Shown here: positions 11,901-24,000 of the stretch, piece after piece
Position numbering within the stretch: position 1 is the stretch's first letter
How the letters are laid out: every line of letters begins with the position of its first letter
Source: Hypholoma sublateritium FD-334 SS-4
Lineage: Eukaryota > Basidiomycota > Agaricomycetes > Agaricales > Strophariaceae
Direction: 5' to 3'
NCBI GenBank assembly: GCA_000827495.1
Contig: KN817553.1
Span: 124,001-188,000 of the forward strand
Length of the DNA stretch: 64,000 bases
Position numbers and translations under genes: made by a program
The notes under the pieces: generated by a model
Told to the model about the DNA's origin: nothing
Databases searched by the model: none
What the model saw: only the letters and a program-made list of their open reading frames with translations

Positions 11901-13525
11901 ATTAGAGGATGTTTGCATTGTACCTACCGATGAAAAACCCCAACCATGGCTAGTAGACAAAAACGTCCGCCATGGCATTCAGGCAATGCTAAAAATTCAT
12001 CGCTGTAATGAAGAAAAACAAAGACTTGTTACCGAGGCAAATAATATGTGCTGCTGGTTTGGCCGAGAAATAGGTTGTGTCGAGCTTGCTCTGCACTCTC
12101 CTGAGAGTAAGTTTACTGAGTTTAATATTTTCTGCTTATAAGATTAAATGAAATACATTTAGATGGCAAACTATCCGTTCAGCTTGCACAATACAGAGAA
12201 GAACTTTTGAATCTCCAAAACCGCTGGACGAACTCCTTGTCCTCAAAGGCCATGTATAACTCACACATTACAGCGGCACAAGAGATAGCCGAGTCTCTCC
12301 AAGGCACAAGTAACAAACTTCCTTATCCAAAGTGGATTACGCATTCAATTTCTTTGGACTGTGAATTGAATTCCAACTCCCAAGCTGAATATATCACACC
12401 ACCTATCGAAAAAAATGGAGAAACAAATTCCTTGCCTGAAAGTCTAGATGATGATGACGACGATGACGACCTATTTCAAGAATACTTTGCTGAAACAGTA
12501 GAGGACGTGCTGCTTAATGACGCTATAATGCAGTATGTTGATGAGGACGAAGAAGAAGCGGGAGATACCTCAGCGTTGGAATGTAGCCCAGGTCATCTAT
12601 TCATAGATAAGGAACCACCAGTAAGGTGTTTATCTCTCAGCGTCCGATGTCCACTAATTTATATTCCAGAAAAATCTTACTCCTGATGAGAGCTTACTGG
12701 AATTTCTTCGAAGCTTTGTTATTCCTGCTCCTACTGGCGGCCCGCAGGTCACCCGATCAGTAGGCATCCATTGTATTGAAGCCAGAGACTTTGCCCGCCT
12801 GGATTCGGTATCTGGATTACTTAACGATGTCTGTCTAAATGCCTCCACCACCCTTCTACAGGACATATTCAGCAAAGAAGAAAAGTACCTCTCATTTACC
12901 AGTGATTGCGCAATCTTCTCCACCCATGATCTTCCTCGAATCCGCTACAAAACCTCTGATAGTAACCTTTGGCGCAACATGAGGCGCCTTGAGTACTGGA
13001 AAAGGAAAATATGGATAGTCCCTATTCATATTCCGCTTGAGAACCACTGGGTCCTGGCTGTTGTGTATCTAGAAACTGGCATAATCCGCCTTTTCGATAG
13101 CCTTGGGAAAAGCCAACGCTGGGACGGCATTATAGAGGTGAGTTAGATAGCACTTCATGACGATGTTGAGTATATGTTAATTACGATCTAGGATCTTCTA
13201 GTGTTAATTGAACGGTTGATTCGTATTTCAGGTACTTACGGGTATACGATAACAACCTCTCAGAAATGGATCATTCAACAGGCTGTGGTACTTACTACAT
13301 AGTCTCTATGATTGGTTGCGCTCGCCGCTGACAAAAAACTTACAGGTGAAGCCCTTGCAACACAACAGTTACGATTGCGGGCTTTGGGTTCTTGCATGGA
13401 TTGCAGCCGTCCTCAGAGGCTATGATACCCAAAGTGAAGAAGTCTGGACCGAAAGGTGCATAACAATATGGAGGAACTTTCTAAGTACAGTGTTTCGAAG
13501 CTATCCTTGTGCGTATGCCTCTTGA
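8912..13525 (+). CDS. KDZ-superfamily transposase fused to a Ulp1/SENP (C48) protease
   Basis: Thirteen exons (8912-9497, 9558-9787, 9859-9993, 10045-10187, 10244-10700, 10761-10958, 11010-11226, 11292-11666, 11717-12106, 12163-12620, 12670-13137, 13192-13241, 13303-13525) join without a stop to 3930 nt, or 1309 aa. In order: a basic N-terminus; the CxC cysteine cluster (CNC near residue 206, then NGLFPTSPSQ and LLDFYATLFE); CPACFGG near 350; and the DDE-type core, with GGDFQICTDGNF near 374, LYDIGCVLDR near 510 and TDGEGVERTWSRL near 560. A long coiled region and an acidic stretch follow. The C-terminal C48 peptidase has His1189 (NHWVLAVV), Asp1206 (LFDSLG), Gln1255 and Cys1261 (NSYDCGLWVL). 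KDZ proteins are cut-and-paste transposases, and Ulp1 domains cleave SUMO-like modifiers. All catalytic positions and splice sites survive, so this copy may be active. The intron at 9788-9858 uses a GC donor (CAG|GCAAGT). Confidence 0.85.
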
Positions 13526-14749
13526 GAACCAACAAAGAGTACATGACCTACGCTACGTTGTGAATATTTGATAATTAGATGTGTTAGTGTTTGAAGCCTT
13601 TTACTTGAAAAGCCGTTTACGTTCCCCTATTGCAAGCCTATTAGCGTGTAGATCAAGATCTAAGCTTTTTTAAAGCACATCTTCACCTCCGACATCCGAT
13701 TGCTCAGACTTGCTCGCCCCCAGCTCCGACGAACAAAACACTTCAAATAACAGGAGTCGAATTAGCAACAATATATTATACATATATAACATACAAGATG
13801 GCGCTCGGCAACGTACAGAGTAGGAGCATTTTTCAGCCTCTATTCCGCCGTGGCGCAGCCTGCACTTTTTGTGTTTCTCGCGAACGCCTGTGGCTAATCC
13901 GCATATCATGCGACGACCTAGAAAAGAAGACCCCGCGCCGTGCATCCCATGCTGCGTAGACATCGGATGCTGCAAGTCCACGGCGCATCCACGCTCACAG
14001 AAAAACACGGAGAAGTGGAGAATGTGCCCTTTGCAAGACACCCCAAGTGCCGGGCACGAATCCGGTCCACGACGATTTCACTATTCTTCACCGCGTGAGT
14101 GATGGGCGCTGACGCAACGACATGGACACGCATAGCGAAGGCGGCGGTATACGCAAGGTCGGTGATGTGAATGCATGTCGCGTAAGTCGCCTGTGAGTGC
14201 GTTCAACATTCAGCATTCAACGATCATGGCGCAGTGCATAAATACAACACTGGTGCTGCTTGATACGGAGATCGACATGGTCGTGGACTTCGACTGGCGC
14301 GAGGCGCGTCCGATGATTTCCTAGAGCGCGGCGACGCGATGCGGTTCAATGGCTGGGCGTTGGGGTGCATTGCGAGCAATTGGCGGTGAGGTGGATTTTC
14401 CTGTATCAGGCGTCGGGTGGGTGTCACTAATCAGCTCCTCAGAATCATGAGACCTACTATATAGGTGAAGAGATTCCGCTTTGAATTGGCGGAAGAACCC
14501 CAAGCGAACTGATACCTCCGCCTTGCCTCGCGTACTTGCTAGTCTCCTTCACAGACCAAATAAATAGATGACAGACGATTGCTATTATACGTACTTGCGC
14601 TCCAAGGAGTGCTCCGCTGTGCGCCACAACCTGGCGGCCAAAAACAGCTTGGCCGTGAAGAGCTTCGTGAAGCAACCGAGTTCTCCCAAAGGCGTGAGTC
14701 AATATCAGTATCAATACTTATACTTGTCGAACAACCTTTATATTTTTAG
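13526..14749. other. Intergenic, nothing clear
   Basis: No gene is supported between the KDZ gene and the exonuclease-like pseudogene. Short frames at 13670-14130 and 14224-14714 overlap on both strands and have no family resemblance. A small upstream exon of the next gene may lie around 14568-14693, ending at a canonical gtgagt, but its frame does not join cleanly. Confidence 0.4.
14541..14590. repeat. Short repeat shared with 28552-28603
   Basis: gtctccttcaca followed by accaaataaa, agatgacag, cga and ttattat is repeated at 28552-28603 in the same orientation with a few substitutions. One copy sits just before the exonuclease-like gene and the other just after the alanyl-tRNA synthetase pseudogene. 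Confidence 0.6.
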
Positions 14750-17700
14750 GCCCTTTCTTCAGTAACCAGACCGCATTTTCAGATGGCGAAGAGAGTGAAG
14801 AGGAAGACGACATCATGGAACCGGATGTAGGCATAGAAAAGGAAGAGATTGACAGGACTGAGAAAGGGAAGAGTCCAGCTGCAGATGGTAGACAAGGTGC
14901 GTTCATAATTTAAATAGAGAAACCATCGACTACTAATTTTCTAATGCTCCACTATATTCACAGCTTGGTTCAAACAGCCTAAACATATGCCTTACTGGCT
15001 CTATCTGTTTTTCATTGAAAAGGTCGGCCCTTTGATCTTCGAGAGAAAAGGAAAGTATCTCAGTCGCCCGGAATCCTTTTCCGACCGTTCTGGTGCGCCC
15101 GGATCTCTGTGGCTACACCCCCCGGCTCCTATCATGTCCCTGTCTTCATATACATTCACACCGGAGCTACTATACCGCCCAAGAATATTCCTTTAGCTTC
15201 CTCACTTATTTGTTGAGACGATGCGCCGTCCCAACTGTCATCGTGCGCTTGAAAAAAATGGTGCTTGTCCCCCACGCCGCATAGTTGACACCACAGATAC
15301 GTTCTGGATTGTGACTTGGGCATATTACTGCTGCTTGGGCTGTCAATCTCATTTTCGCGGGTGGAGTCCCGCGATCCTAGACTCGCTACCGAAATATCTT
15401 TATCTTGAGTTCCCTGCTGTACTTTCTCGCAAAAGTGGCCTCTCGCTTAGTGTAATGAACCAGTTGCGCGTAGGGAATCAACACAAAATGGGACCTAGCG
15501 GCATCCGATCACTGTTATTTGAAGAACATACGCGGAAATTCAACATTCTATATGCTCAATATCTGGAAGCTATCTACGAAGTGGTTCGTGGACGCCAAGA
15601 GGACGAAAATAAATCAAATGCCACTCAATCGACCTTGGACTCATACATGATGAAGACGTACACTTCATTCGGAAACTTCAGTGATCCTGAAAAATATGCA
15701 GGCTTTGTACCGAGTGAATCCTTCCTCACGCAAATGATGAATCGAGTCATTGAACAAGAGGAACCTGATGCGAACCAGCACACCTCTTGTATCAGTCCTG
15801 ATCAGATTGCTATTGATGATTCACACAAGGTAATTTGGCGTTCTCAGCGATATTAGACTTACGATTGACTGAATATTATTATTAGATCAATAAACATATT
15901 GCCAAGATAGATGGTGTCCCTGTCTTTAACGCTTTATGGACCTTCATGGATTCACGAATCACGGTACATCCGGGCGCAGACGCTTACTTTAACCAAGGCT
16001 CATGAAGAGCGCAACGGACCTCTTAAGGGTGTGTCTGAATCAATCAAACGCTATGGCTACTCTCCCCCGCAGATTGCATTCTCGGATGATCCATTAAAAG
16101 ATAAAGGCCTACTTCACGAACATTTTCCCACACTGGCAGAGAAATTGACGCCCATGTCAGCAGCACATGGTTATTCGGCCCTGGTGCTACCTGATTCCGC
16201 ATCAATCACCTTTATCGGCTCAGCTGCACTTGTCAATTCAGCTCTGTTGACAATTTTGGCGCCACTAGAGGACAGTTCGGCTGCAAATATTTGCGTTAGT
16301 GTGGATGCCGAGTGGAATATCTCCCGCACCGAAGGTGTATCAATTCTCCAAGTCACGTCTCATGCTAAATCAGATCTGATCTTTATCATCCCTGTGAGTA
16401 TTTTTGTTGCGGTGGAGGCTATTATATCTATAGTACTGAATCTGTGAAAATATACAGGTTTATCGGTTCAAAACTTTACCAACAGCTCTCTCTCGTCTTT
16501 TGACTTCAAAGCGTGTCTTCAAAATAGGATCTAACATCAAGGGTGACATAACACGCCTTCGAAAGCAATTTCCGGCGATTTCTGATCAATCCCAGACTGA
16601 TCTCATTGATCTGAAAGACTTTTGCATTACCCGGGGACTTGTCACTCGCAAGGAACCTGGATCACTTGATATATTGTGCAAGAAACTGCTCAACTGTTAT
16701 CTTGAGAAACCTGACTATCTCCGAAGACATGATGACTGGGAAACAGGCGATCTCTCCCCAGCATTACTCAACTATGCTGCGCTCGATGTTTATTGCTCGC
16801 GTTTGATCTTTGAAAAGGCCTCAGAGTATTCCCAATTCCAACGCCCATCAATTACCTCTCCACCTGGAACTGCAGTGACGCTTCTTCTCCAAGATGGCGG
16901 TAGCGCGATTGCCCATGGAAGAATTGCAGCAAAACAACCAAACAAGTTAGGTCCGATCCATGTGAAAACACCGTCAAACAATCGACTCGTTATTGACATT
17001 GATGTAATTTTAAATCCTACGGCGGCTCTTGTCCTGCATACGCCCACCCAACAATCCCCGCGGGAAATCTTCAACGAAAAGCGGAGCACTCACTTTAGGC
17101 GAGCTTCGCAATTTAGCGCCCGGCGGCACTGTTCCATTTTCAATTGTAACGCCGGTGTCGTCATTGATATTTTTCCGGTCAAATTCACTGCGCGAAGTTC
17201 CTGAGGTAGGTTTTTTTAATGTGCTCGTGTACTCTCTTTATCTGACTTTATTACTTTAGACTGCCTTAACAGCCCACTCCTCAATTTCTGCACTCCTCAA
17301 TCATGATATTGCCCGTGATCGTGATCTCACACCATTGGCGCCCGATAATTCTATAAATAGCACACTTCAAATTCAGGAGCAAGATGAGGACGGCGATACA
17401 GATGGCATTCCAGACGCCTTTTTAGACCTCGATATGCGTCGAGGCTCTCATGAGGACGATGAAGAAGTTGCCTTGAGTATGCTTGAAGCACACTCATCTG
17501 TTCTATCCGACACACAGCAAGGTAAGTCCAATGACTTGATTCTCAGTTGTGGTTATTTATGATCCATCAGGAAAACAGAATCAACCTAATGATGACTTTC
17601 TATCCCCTGAATCACAGGCATTCGTAAGAAAGCTCCAAGATCTTGTCAATTCACCACCAGACATCGACAATCAGTATACGCGTGTCAAAAAAGATATACT

Positions 17701-19560
17701 CCACGCGTGCCACATGATGTCAACCATGATCTGCGCCCAACATATCTGAGAGCACTTCGCGATCACATAATGCGGTGGGACCCTGATATGCGTCTAAAAG
17801 TTGATGAGGTTTGTCGCAAGGCGTTCAGTCTGAGCTTTGATCAAATGCTTGCGCGAAACCCACAATACATCAAGAAACGCACCCCACGGTATGTCCCGTC
17901 ACCAAGTATACTGGTGCCAGCTATCTCCCACGTCTTTGACACCTTTGGGAATGCCGTTGATGCAAAAACGGGTGTGCCGCTATTCAATCACACTGCATGG
18001 GATAAGGCACACGCTGTTCTTGATCTCGCTCGAGAAGGCTATCTATCAGATAACAAGGACATCACTCTTTATGAGAAAGCGGGTGTGGATAAACACGGCC
18101 TGCAAAAATGGAAGTGCTTACGAGGCACAAATAATGTTGAGGGTGGTCCACACGGTGACATTTACCGTAAATTTGGTGCGCTTCACGGTATGTTTCAAAT
18201 CTAGACGTGGAATTCCGTGCTAAACGTTTGGCTTAGCTGGTCCGCGGCTCACCATGAATTGCCTCACTAACCATCGTACTTGGTACAACCTACAGGCAAG
18301 TACTGTCATATTAAATCTCAGCTATCTATTTCTGCAGAATTAACTAATTGGATTTTTCAAGGCCTACGCTATGCATCTGTATGGCGTCGATTGGCAATAC
18401 CACCACAATCTTGCACTCATCAATCGGACTTCGTTCCTTTTGAACTACTTATCTGACGTCATAAGTGGCGCGCAGTCTTACGATGATTGGGTAAATGGTG
18501 ATCTATACGAAAGAACAACCGAGCAATTTGGTATCTGCAAATTCCCAGGTACGTTGAAACTTTCTGCAACAACATAATGATCAGAGTCTGACCAAATAAA
18601 GACTCTCTTCGACTAAAGCTCGGAATGGACTCCTTCAACGAAAATAGCCCCATTTTGAATGCATCCGATGACTGGCCGCGCCGCCGGCAAGGTTTGGCGC
18701 TTCCAGTTATCCCTCCAACAACGCCAGAAGCAAGGCGCTTCTTTTTCTCGGAAATCGCAAAATATGTGGCTGCTGCGAGCACTGAAAACAAACAGCAAAT
18801 CAACATTGTTGCTTTTTCTCAAGACTGGAATAAATCGGCAGATGGGAAGTCTCGTTTCTATATCACTCCCGAAGTTCTGATTGCCTACGCAAAGACTTGG
18901 GAAAAAAACACCAACATCAAAGCATCTACTGATCTCATTTCAGACGCCTTGGATGTCATCTCTCGGACCTCACAAATATTCGCAGCAGCAAACGAGCCAT
19001 TCCCCAAATATCTGACAGCTCTTCCACTGTCGGATCAGCCACGAGAAGGCTTACTTGAAGACATCACTGATGCTGTAGAATCGTCTACTATTCCAGCATC
19101 AATTTCAACGTCTTTGGCAGTATCGCGTCCGGCAATTAATATGCCCTCAATTCCCACTGGACCTTCTTCCTCCGAGTCGCCGCAGCCGCTCTTGTCAGAC
19201 ATGTTCAACAACAGGACCTTGGAGTCATCTCTATCCATAGACGCAGCTGAGCCAACAAACGAACATCCATTACCAGCCCAATATCTCACACCCTCAACAT
19301 CTACTGATTCCATTAACACCTCGGCGCTATCCCAACTTGCCAGTGGGCCACCGGCAAAACGGCGTCGCGTAGTTCCTGAAAACGAGCGCAAGCGAAACTC
19401 AATTCGCCGGTGCCGTCGTTGCCGACGGCCAGAGTGTCCCGGCAACAGTAATATTTTGAACTGTCCCATCGAGTGCATCAGGCCATGCAGCACATGCGGT
19501 CAAACTATTGGGTGCCGGGGAGTCGATAACGGGAAAAACTGTACGTACGGTACAGAGTAG
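14750..19560 (+). pseudogene. DUF6729-like / DEDDy 3'-5' exonuclease / cysteine-rich protein, disrupted
   Basis: Exons run from about 14750 to the stop at 19558-19560. The first part (about 14960-15830) has the DUF6729-like pattern: a zinc-ribbon-like PNCHRALEKNGAC...CCLGCQSHFRGW and RVGNQHKMGPSG. The middle part (16100-17200) is an RNase D/WRN-like exonuclease with DxE in SVDAEW (16303), Asp in NIKGDITRL and YxxxD in NYAALDV (16772), so all DEDDy ligands are present. The third part has RGTNNVEGGPHGD and GVDWQYHHNLALINR, and ends in a cysteine-rich tail (CRRCRRPECPG, CSTCGQTIGC). Lesions: an in-frame TAG at 15194-15196 where relatives read Trp (FLWLPHL), and frameshifts near 15960, 17080 and 17720. 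The first zinc-ribbon Cys also reads Arg. The intron at 18296-18361 has a GC donor. From memory the architecture recurs in multicopy Agaricomycete proteins. A role in mobile elements is inference. Confidence 0.7.
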
Positions 19561-21045
19561 ATAAAAAGCAAACATCTACAGTACGAGAACAAAAATTGCA
19601 CACATCGGTAATTGAACTTCCTTTCCTTTTCCTTTTGTGTGTTCTTTTTGTTCTTTTATTCTTAAAAACACCCAGCCTATTGGAGGGTAAACCCGTTCTT
19701 GCGCAGTTAGTGGTCCTGGGATAGCCCGCCGGGCCGACGACGGTGTTTATCACGGCGAGCGGAGATTTAACAGACCGTTTAAGTTAATAGAGTAAGTACT
19801 CATCTTCGCTACGCACACTTGACGCACACTTATGTTTCTTAAACTGCTCGTGACGATCCTAGGGAGGCGCGATGGGCACGGGGTGATTAGGGCGAGCGAA
19901 GGGTGGTGCGCGATGGCAAGTAAGGCATCATTTATCTACATCACCGCAGAGTCTGAAACACTTCCGTCTGGGCCGCAGGACACTCGCACTGAATCGATGT
20001 GATCCGAGCGACGTCCACTGGCGCCGACGACAGCGAGCGATGGCGACGGGAGAGGAGGATTAAACAGAAACGCGTGAGCCACGGAAAGGGTGAGTTGCAT
20101 GCGCATGTAGCACTGCATGCATATTGACTCGCCTTCATGTGCGGCGGCTCTCCCCGCTACCGCTTGGCCTGCCGGTATCATGCATCCCATATACGTCGTA
20201 GCAGCGACACGGGAACGTTGCGAACTTGCCACCGCTCGACATCCACGAGTGACGGTTATGAGCCGCGATGAGGCCGACAGCAAGCAGCGACGATTGTATG
20301 TAATTGGTGGGGGCGCATGTATCCCCGCTTGCATCTACTGGTGCCATCTCTCTGTGCAGACGCCCACTCCACCACAGTTAACATTCGAAGTGAATTGTGA
20401 TGCAGGTTAGCGCTGTAGTACCAACGACGGCCGCTTTCCGGCCTCGAGCCCACCTCATCGGCCACATCTCGCAGGCGCTGGCCATCTTCGTCGACGAAGA
20501 CAACACCTGCGCCCAGGAACCTCAACAATGCTAATATGGCTCTCCGCGGAGATCCAGCGCGCGGCTGTTGTATACGCGAGAAAATCAAATTGAAGGAGGT
20601 GAGCCCCACACGCATCGCCGTCGTTGGATGTAGCTGACATGCTGCCCACATGCCGGAGATGGCTCTTACCGTTTTCCTTGATACGCCTGGAGGACTTACC
20701 GCGTATGATGACTGACTCGTTTATTCTTTTGGCTGAACAAGGAATCCCGGAAAACATGGGTGGAACCTCCTTTCTGGCCTTGCCAAGTCCAAGCGCATGC
20801 ATGACACAAAATTAGCCGTTGATCTGTAGCTCAATCAAATTGCTCCATAAATGAACATATGCTTGATTTTATCATGGCGCAGAATTAAGATATAATAACT
20901 CGTGGACATTGATTCATTGAAAGAAATTACAGAAACTAGCCACGCCATGCAATGGCTCACAAAGCAACTATATACAAGCGACTCAAATTTACAAAAAAGT
21001 AAGGAAGTAAACAAGAAACCAAGTTTCAAAGAAGCAACATTCGAG
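19561..21045. other. Intergenic, nothing clear
   Basis: Many frames overlap at 19936-20815 on both strands, but none shows splice structure or a known domain. The segment separates two gene 3' ends, since the neighbours converge on it. Confidence 0.4.
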
Positions 21046-24000
21046 TCAGTTCTCCAACTTGGTCACGGTGTCAACCTGGTATCCACTTTGCTGACCATGA
21101 TCGTCGCGCCGCTGAGTACTCTGCTGGTGCAAAGCCGAATAATTTGGCATTGGTGGCGGACCAGTCCCAATCTGTGGCTGTTGGTATGGACCGGGCATTT
21201 GATAATACTGCTGTGGATAGCTTAAAGTAGGCCGCGCCGCATAATAGTCTGAGGGGTGGGCGGGCGGCCCCGAATGGTAATAACCTGCTGTAGGACCGGG
21301 CCTCGGTGGATACACCGGGGGAGCAAGCCGCAGCGGATACGTTGTGGCAGTAGGCACACCATTAGGTGGTCTCGCCGGGATAGGTGGTGGTGGTAGTTGA
21401 CCCATGACGTGCGAAAAGAAATCCGGATGTGGACGGTAATCAGGGGCCTGGGGGTAAGAATGGGTGTATTCCCACTGCTGCGTGTAGGCGTTATATGGTA
21501 GATTTCGTCNCGACCCTNGATCGTATGTTAGCGCTGAGCCGTCCGGAGNCTGTGTTGTNCCATCTGAGTGCNGCCTGNGATCGTTTGTNTGANCTGGGTT
21601 GAGCGGGCTANATTCCCTGCTCNCTTGGCGATGGGATTGANTTTCTGAGGATTGCATGTCCGGCCCGTGCGGGACGGACGTCGAGGGACTGACGGAAACG
21701 CGTCTTTTTTCCAATTCCCCGTCGTCTTGGGGGGGATGCATCTCTGAAGTATTCGAGACTGGAGAGGGCTGGTGATAAGAGTCATCCGATTGCATGTTTT
21801 CTTGATCGAGCTGAGGAATATGCGCATTTTCATGCCCCGAGTCCCCGACGCCAGGAGCTGCTGTGGCTTGCGATCCAGCCTGCTCGGACGAGTCGATGTT
21901 GGAGAAGGTGGAATNGGTCGNAGAAACAGTCTCTGNGCGCNGTTTTTTNAGCAGGGAATCTGANTNNTCCGCATCNGCGAGATTGGAANCTTTTCTTTTA
22001 TTTGCATGCGTTGCAGTGGCACTTGAGTCTACTGTTGGAGGCAGCGTTGGTNCGATCGANCTATCCNGAGTGTATTCAACTTNCTNGTCGCTTACTAGTG
22101 GTATATGAGAAACATAATGTGAGCCAATTGAAGCACCAAATTGTGCGACAGCGTACCGTCAAATCGTACAGCTTTCGAGAGAGTTATCGGGGTTTTCCTT
22201 TGCAACGGAGACGCTACAAAAGATATGAATTACCGAAAAATAAATCGCCAAGAATACAATCTTACTCGTGATGGGGGATCTGGGCTCGTTCCCGTTCGAC
22301 GTCTTCTGGAAAGGCTTAGAATTACTTGCCGCCCCGGTTCGTCTTGTTTTAATGGAAAGAATAGGGCTTCCGTCATCATGGCACAGACTTTCATCTTCAC
22401 TGGAGGTCACGTCTTCGTCTTCTTCATTCGAGTTTACGCTCAGGGACCGTGTTCGAATGTTTTGTTTTCCCTTTTGGTCGGTGGGGACGTCTTCTGCTCC
22501 GACCGAGGTTTGGGTATCTTTCTTGGCCTGGCGCATCGGGCCCATGCGATCCTCGCCGCGACTAGCTTCCAGGAAGAGTCGTCGGCCCTGGGTGTGTTCG
22601 GACGTATCAGGAGGAGGAGCGCCGATCATGACTGGCTGGTTTTTTGGGACTAGAGCGTCACTGGGCGGTCAGGAAGCTAATTTAACCGCTTCAAAATAGC
22701 CGCACCTTCGCCAGTGAAAGTCTTAACCAGTTTCATTGGATATTCAGAATGTCTGAAGGCATTCACAAGCAAATTTTGCTCTTTGACGCTAAGGCAAGCA
22801 ATGCCCTTTTTCTTATCGCATTTAGTCGGGAAGGGTACACCCTCGGGATAATTGTGTAGGACGAATCCAGACTTGGAGAAATTATTTGCGAGACTTTTCC
22901 AGGGAAACGATTTACCGTTAATGGTAAGCCCTACTTTTTCNGGGAAGGAGGGGGCNCCGTTACTCAAGATGAACGAATACCATGTACTGCAAGAAGACGC
23001 ACCGGCCATAAACACAAATAATTTTTTGATCTCTGTTAATTTGTCGGCATGTTGTTCGACCTCAGAGTAATCTAAAGCATAGGGCTTCTTTTCAATTGCG
23101 GGCTCTGACTTAGAATTAAATGTTGGTTTATTTTGTCGGGAGACATGATCACTGTATCGTTAGCAGCCACTTGTAAATCTGCAGGTTCCTGAGAATAGAA
23201 CAACGCGGCAACTTACTAGACATGAGTCCGAAAGTGTCCAAGCACAATGCTCGAGCTGATATCCAGGCGGTCTGAGAAGAACTGGACGAAACAGCAGGCT
23301 TTATAAACCGGAACCGAGTAAGAGAAGGAAGTACCAACCTTTTTTGCCCGCTCACTCCCATAAACCATTGCCAGGTCCTGATCCTGATGTACCACGGCGC
23401 CCGCTGACATGACCAAGGAATCAAATCCGAAGGAATTGCTTCCATAGTCTATCTAGGGAGAGATTTGGTAAATAACGCAAAATTCATCAGAGTGATACGA
23501 CTCTTACAATCGCCTGCAGCCTTGATTCAAAGTGTCCAAACTCTTTCGCTCTAGTACTCATGGGGCGAGGTTTTTCTATTTCATGCATTCGGTTCCAGAT
23601 TTGTAGTTGCCTCTGATAACCTTCAGGGTAAAATTTTTTGAATTCGGCCCAAGCCGCCGCTATAGTATCCGACGTGGCCTTTCCGTGGCCTAGTGGAGTG
23701 AACAGCGTGAGTGCGAACAGTATCTGTTATTTATGAAGAAGCTTACTCGTTTTTCTCTCCTTCTTCGGTAGCCTTGCAAGTTCCTGTTCGGAATGCTCTC
23801 CAAAATACTCTTGGTAAATATTCCAAGAGGACACCGTTCGTCCGTCTTTTACTCCCCACCTTTCTCTTACTTGGGGTACAGTTAACCCTGTGTTCACCGA
23901 AATCTTCTTGGCCACCTCGTCAAGTTCTCTCATCCCATCTTTGAGTAGTTCTTGGTGAACAGTTGAAAGGCGTCCAACTGACGGCGAATCATTATTCGGA

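Noticed and set aside
13192..13346. Frameshift in the protease part of the KDZ gene
   Set aside because: Apparent only with a donor at 13232; using the GT at 13242 with acceptor at 13302 restores the frame exactly.
8640..13700. Terminal inverted repeats of the KDZ element
   Set aside because: Compared both flanks by eye and found no convincing inverted match; the element limits therefore stay undefined.
19936..20815. Several overlapping 60-130 codon frames
   Set aside because: Open in many frames at once without protein-like features.
22141..22699. Plus-strand frames of 140-170 codons
   Set aside because: They are antisense to exons of the 1010-aa minus-strand gene, which has complete splice structure.
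23217..23452. Frame break in the 1010-aa gene
   Set aside because: Resolved by placing the donor four bases later (gtactt), which gives a total length divisible by three.
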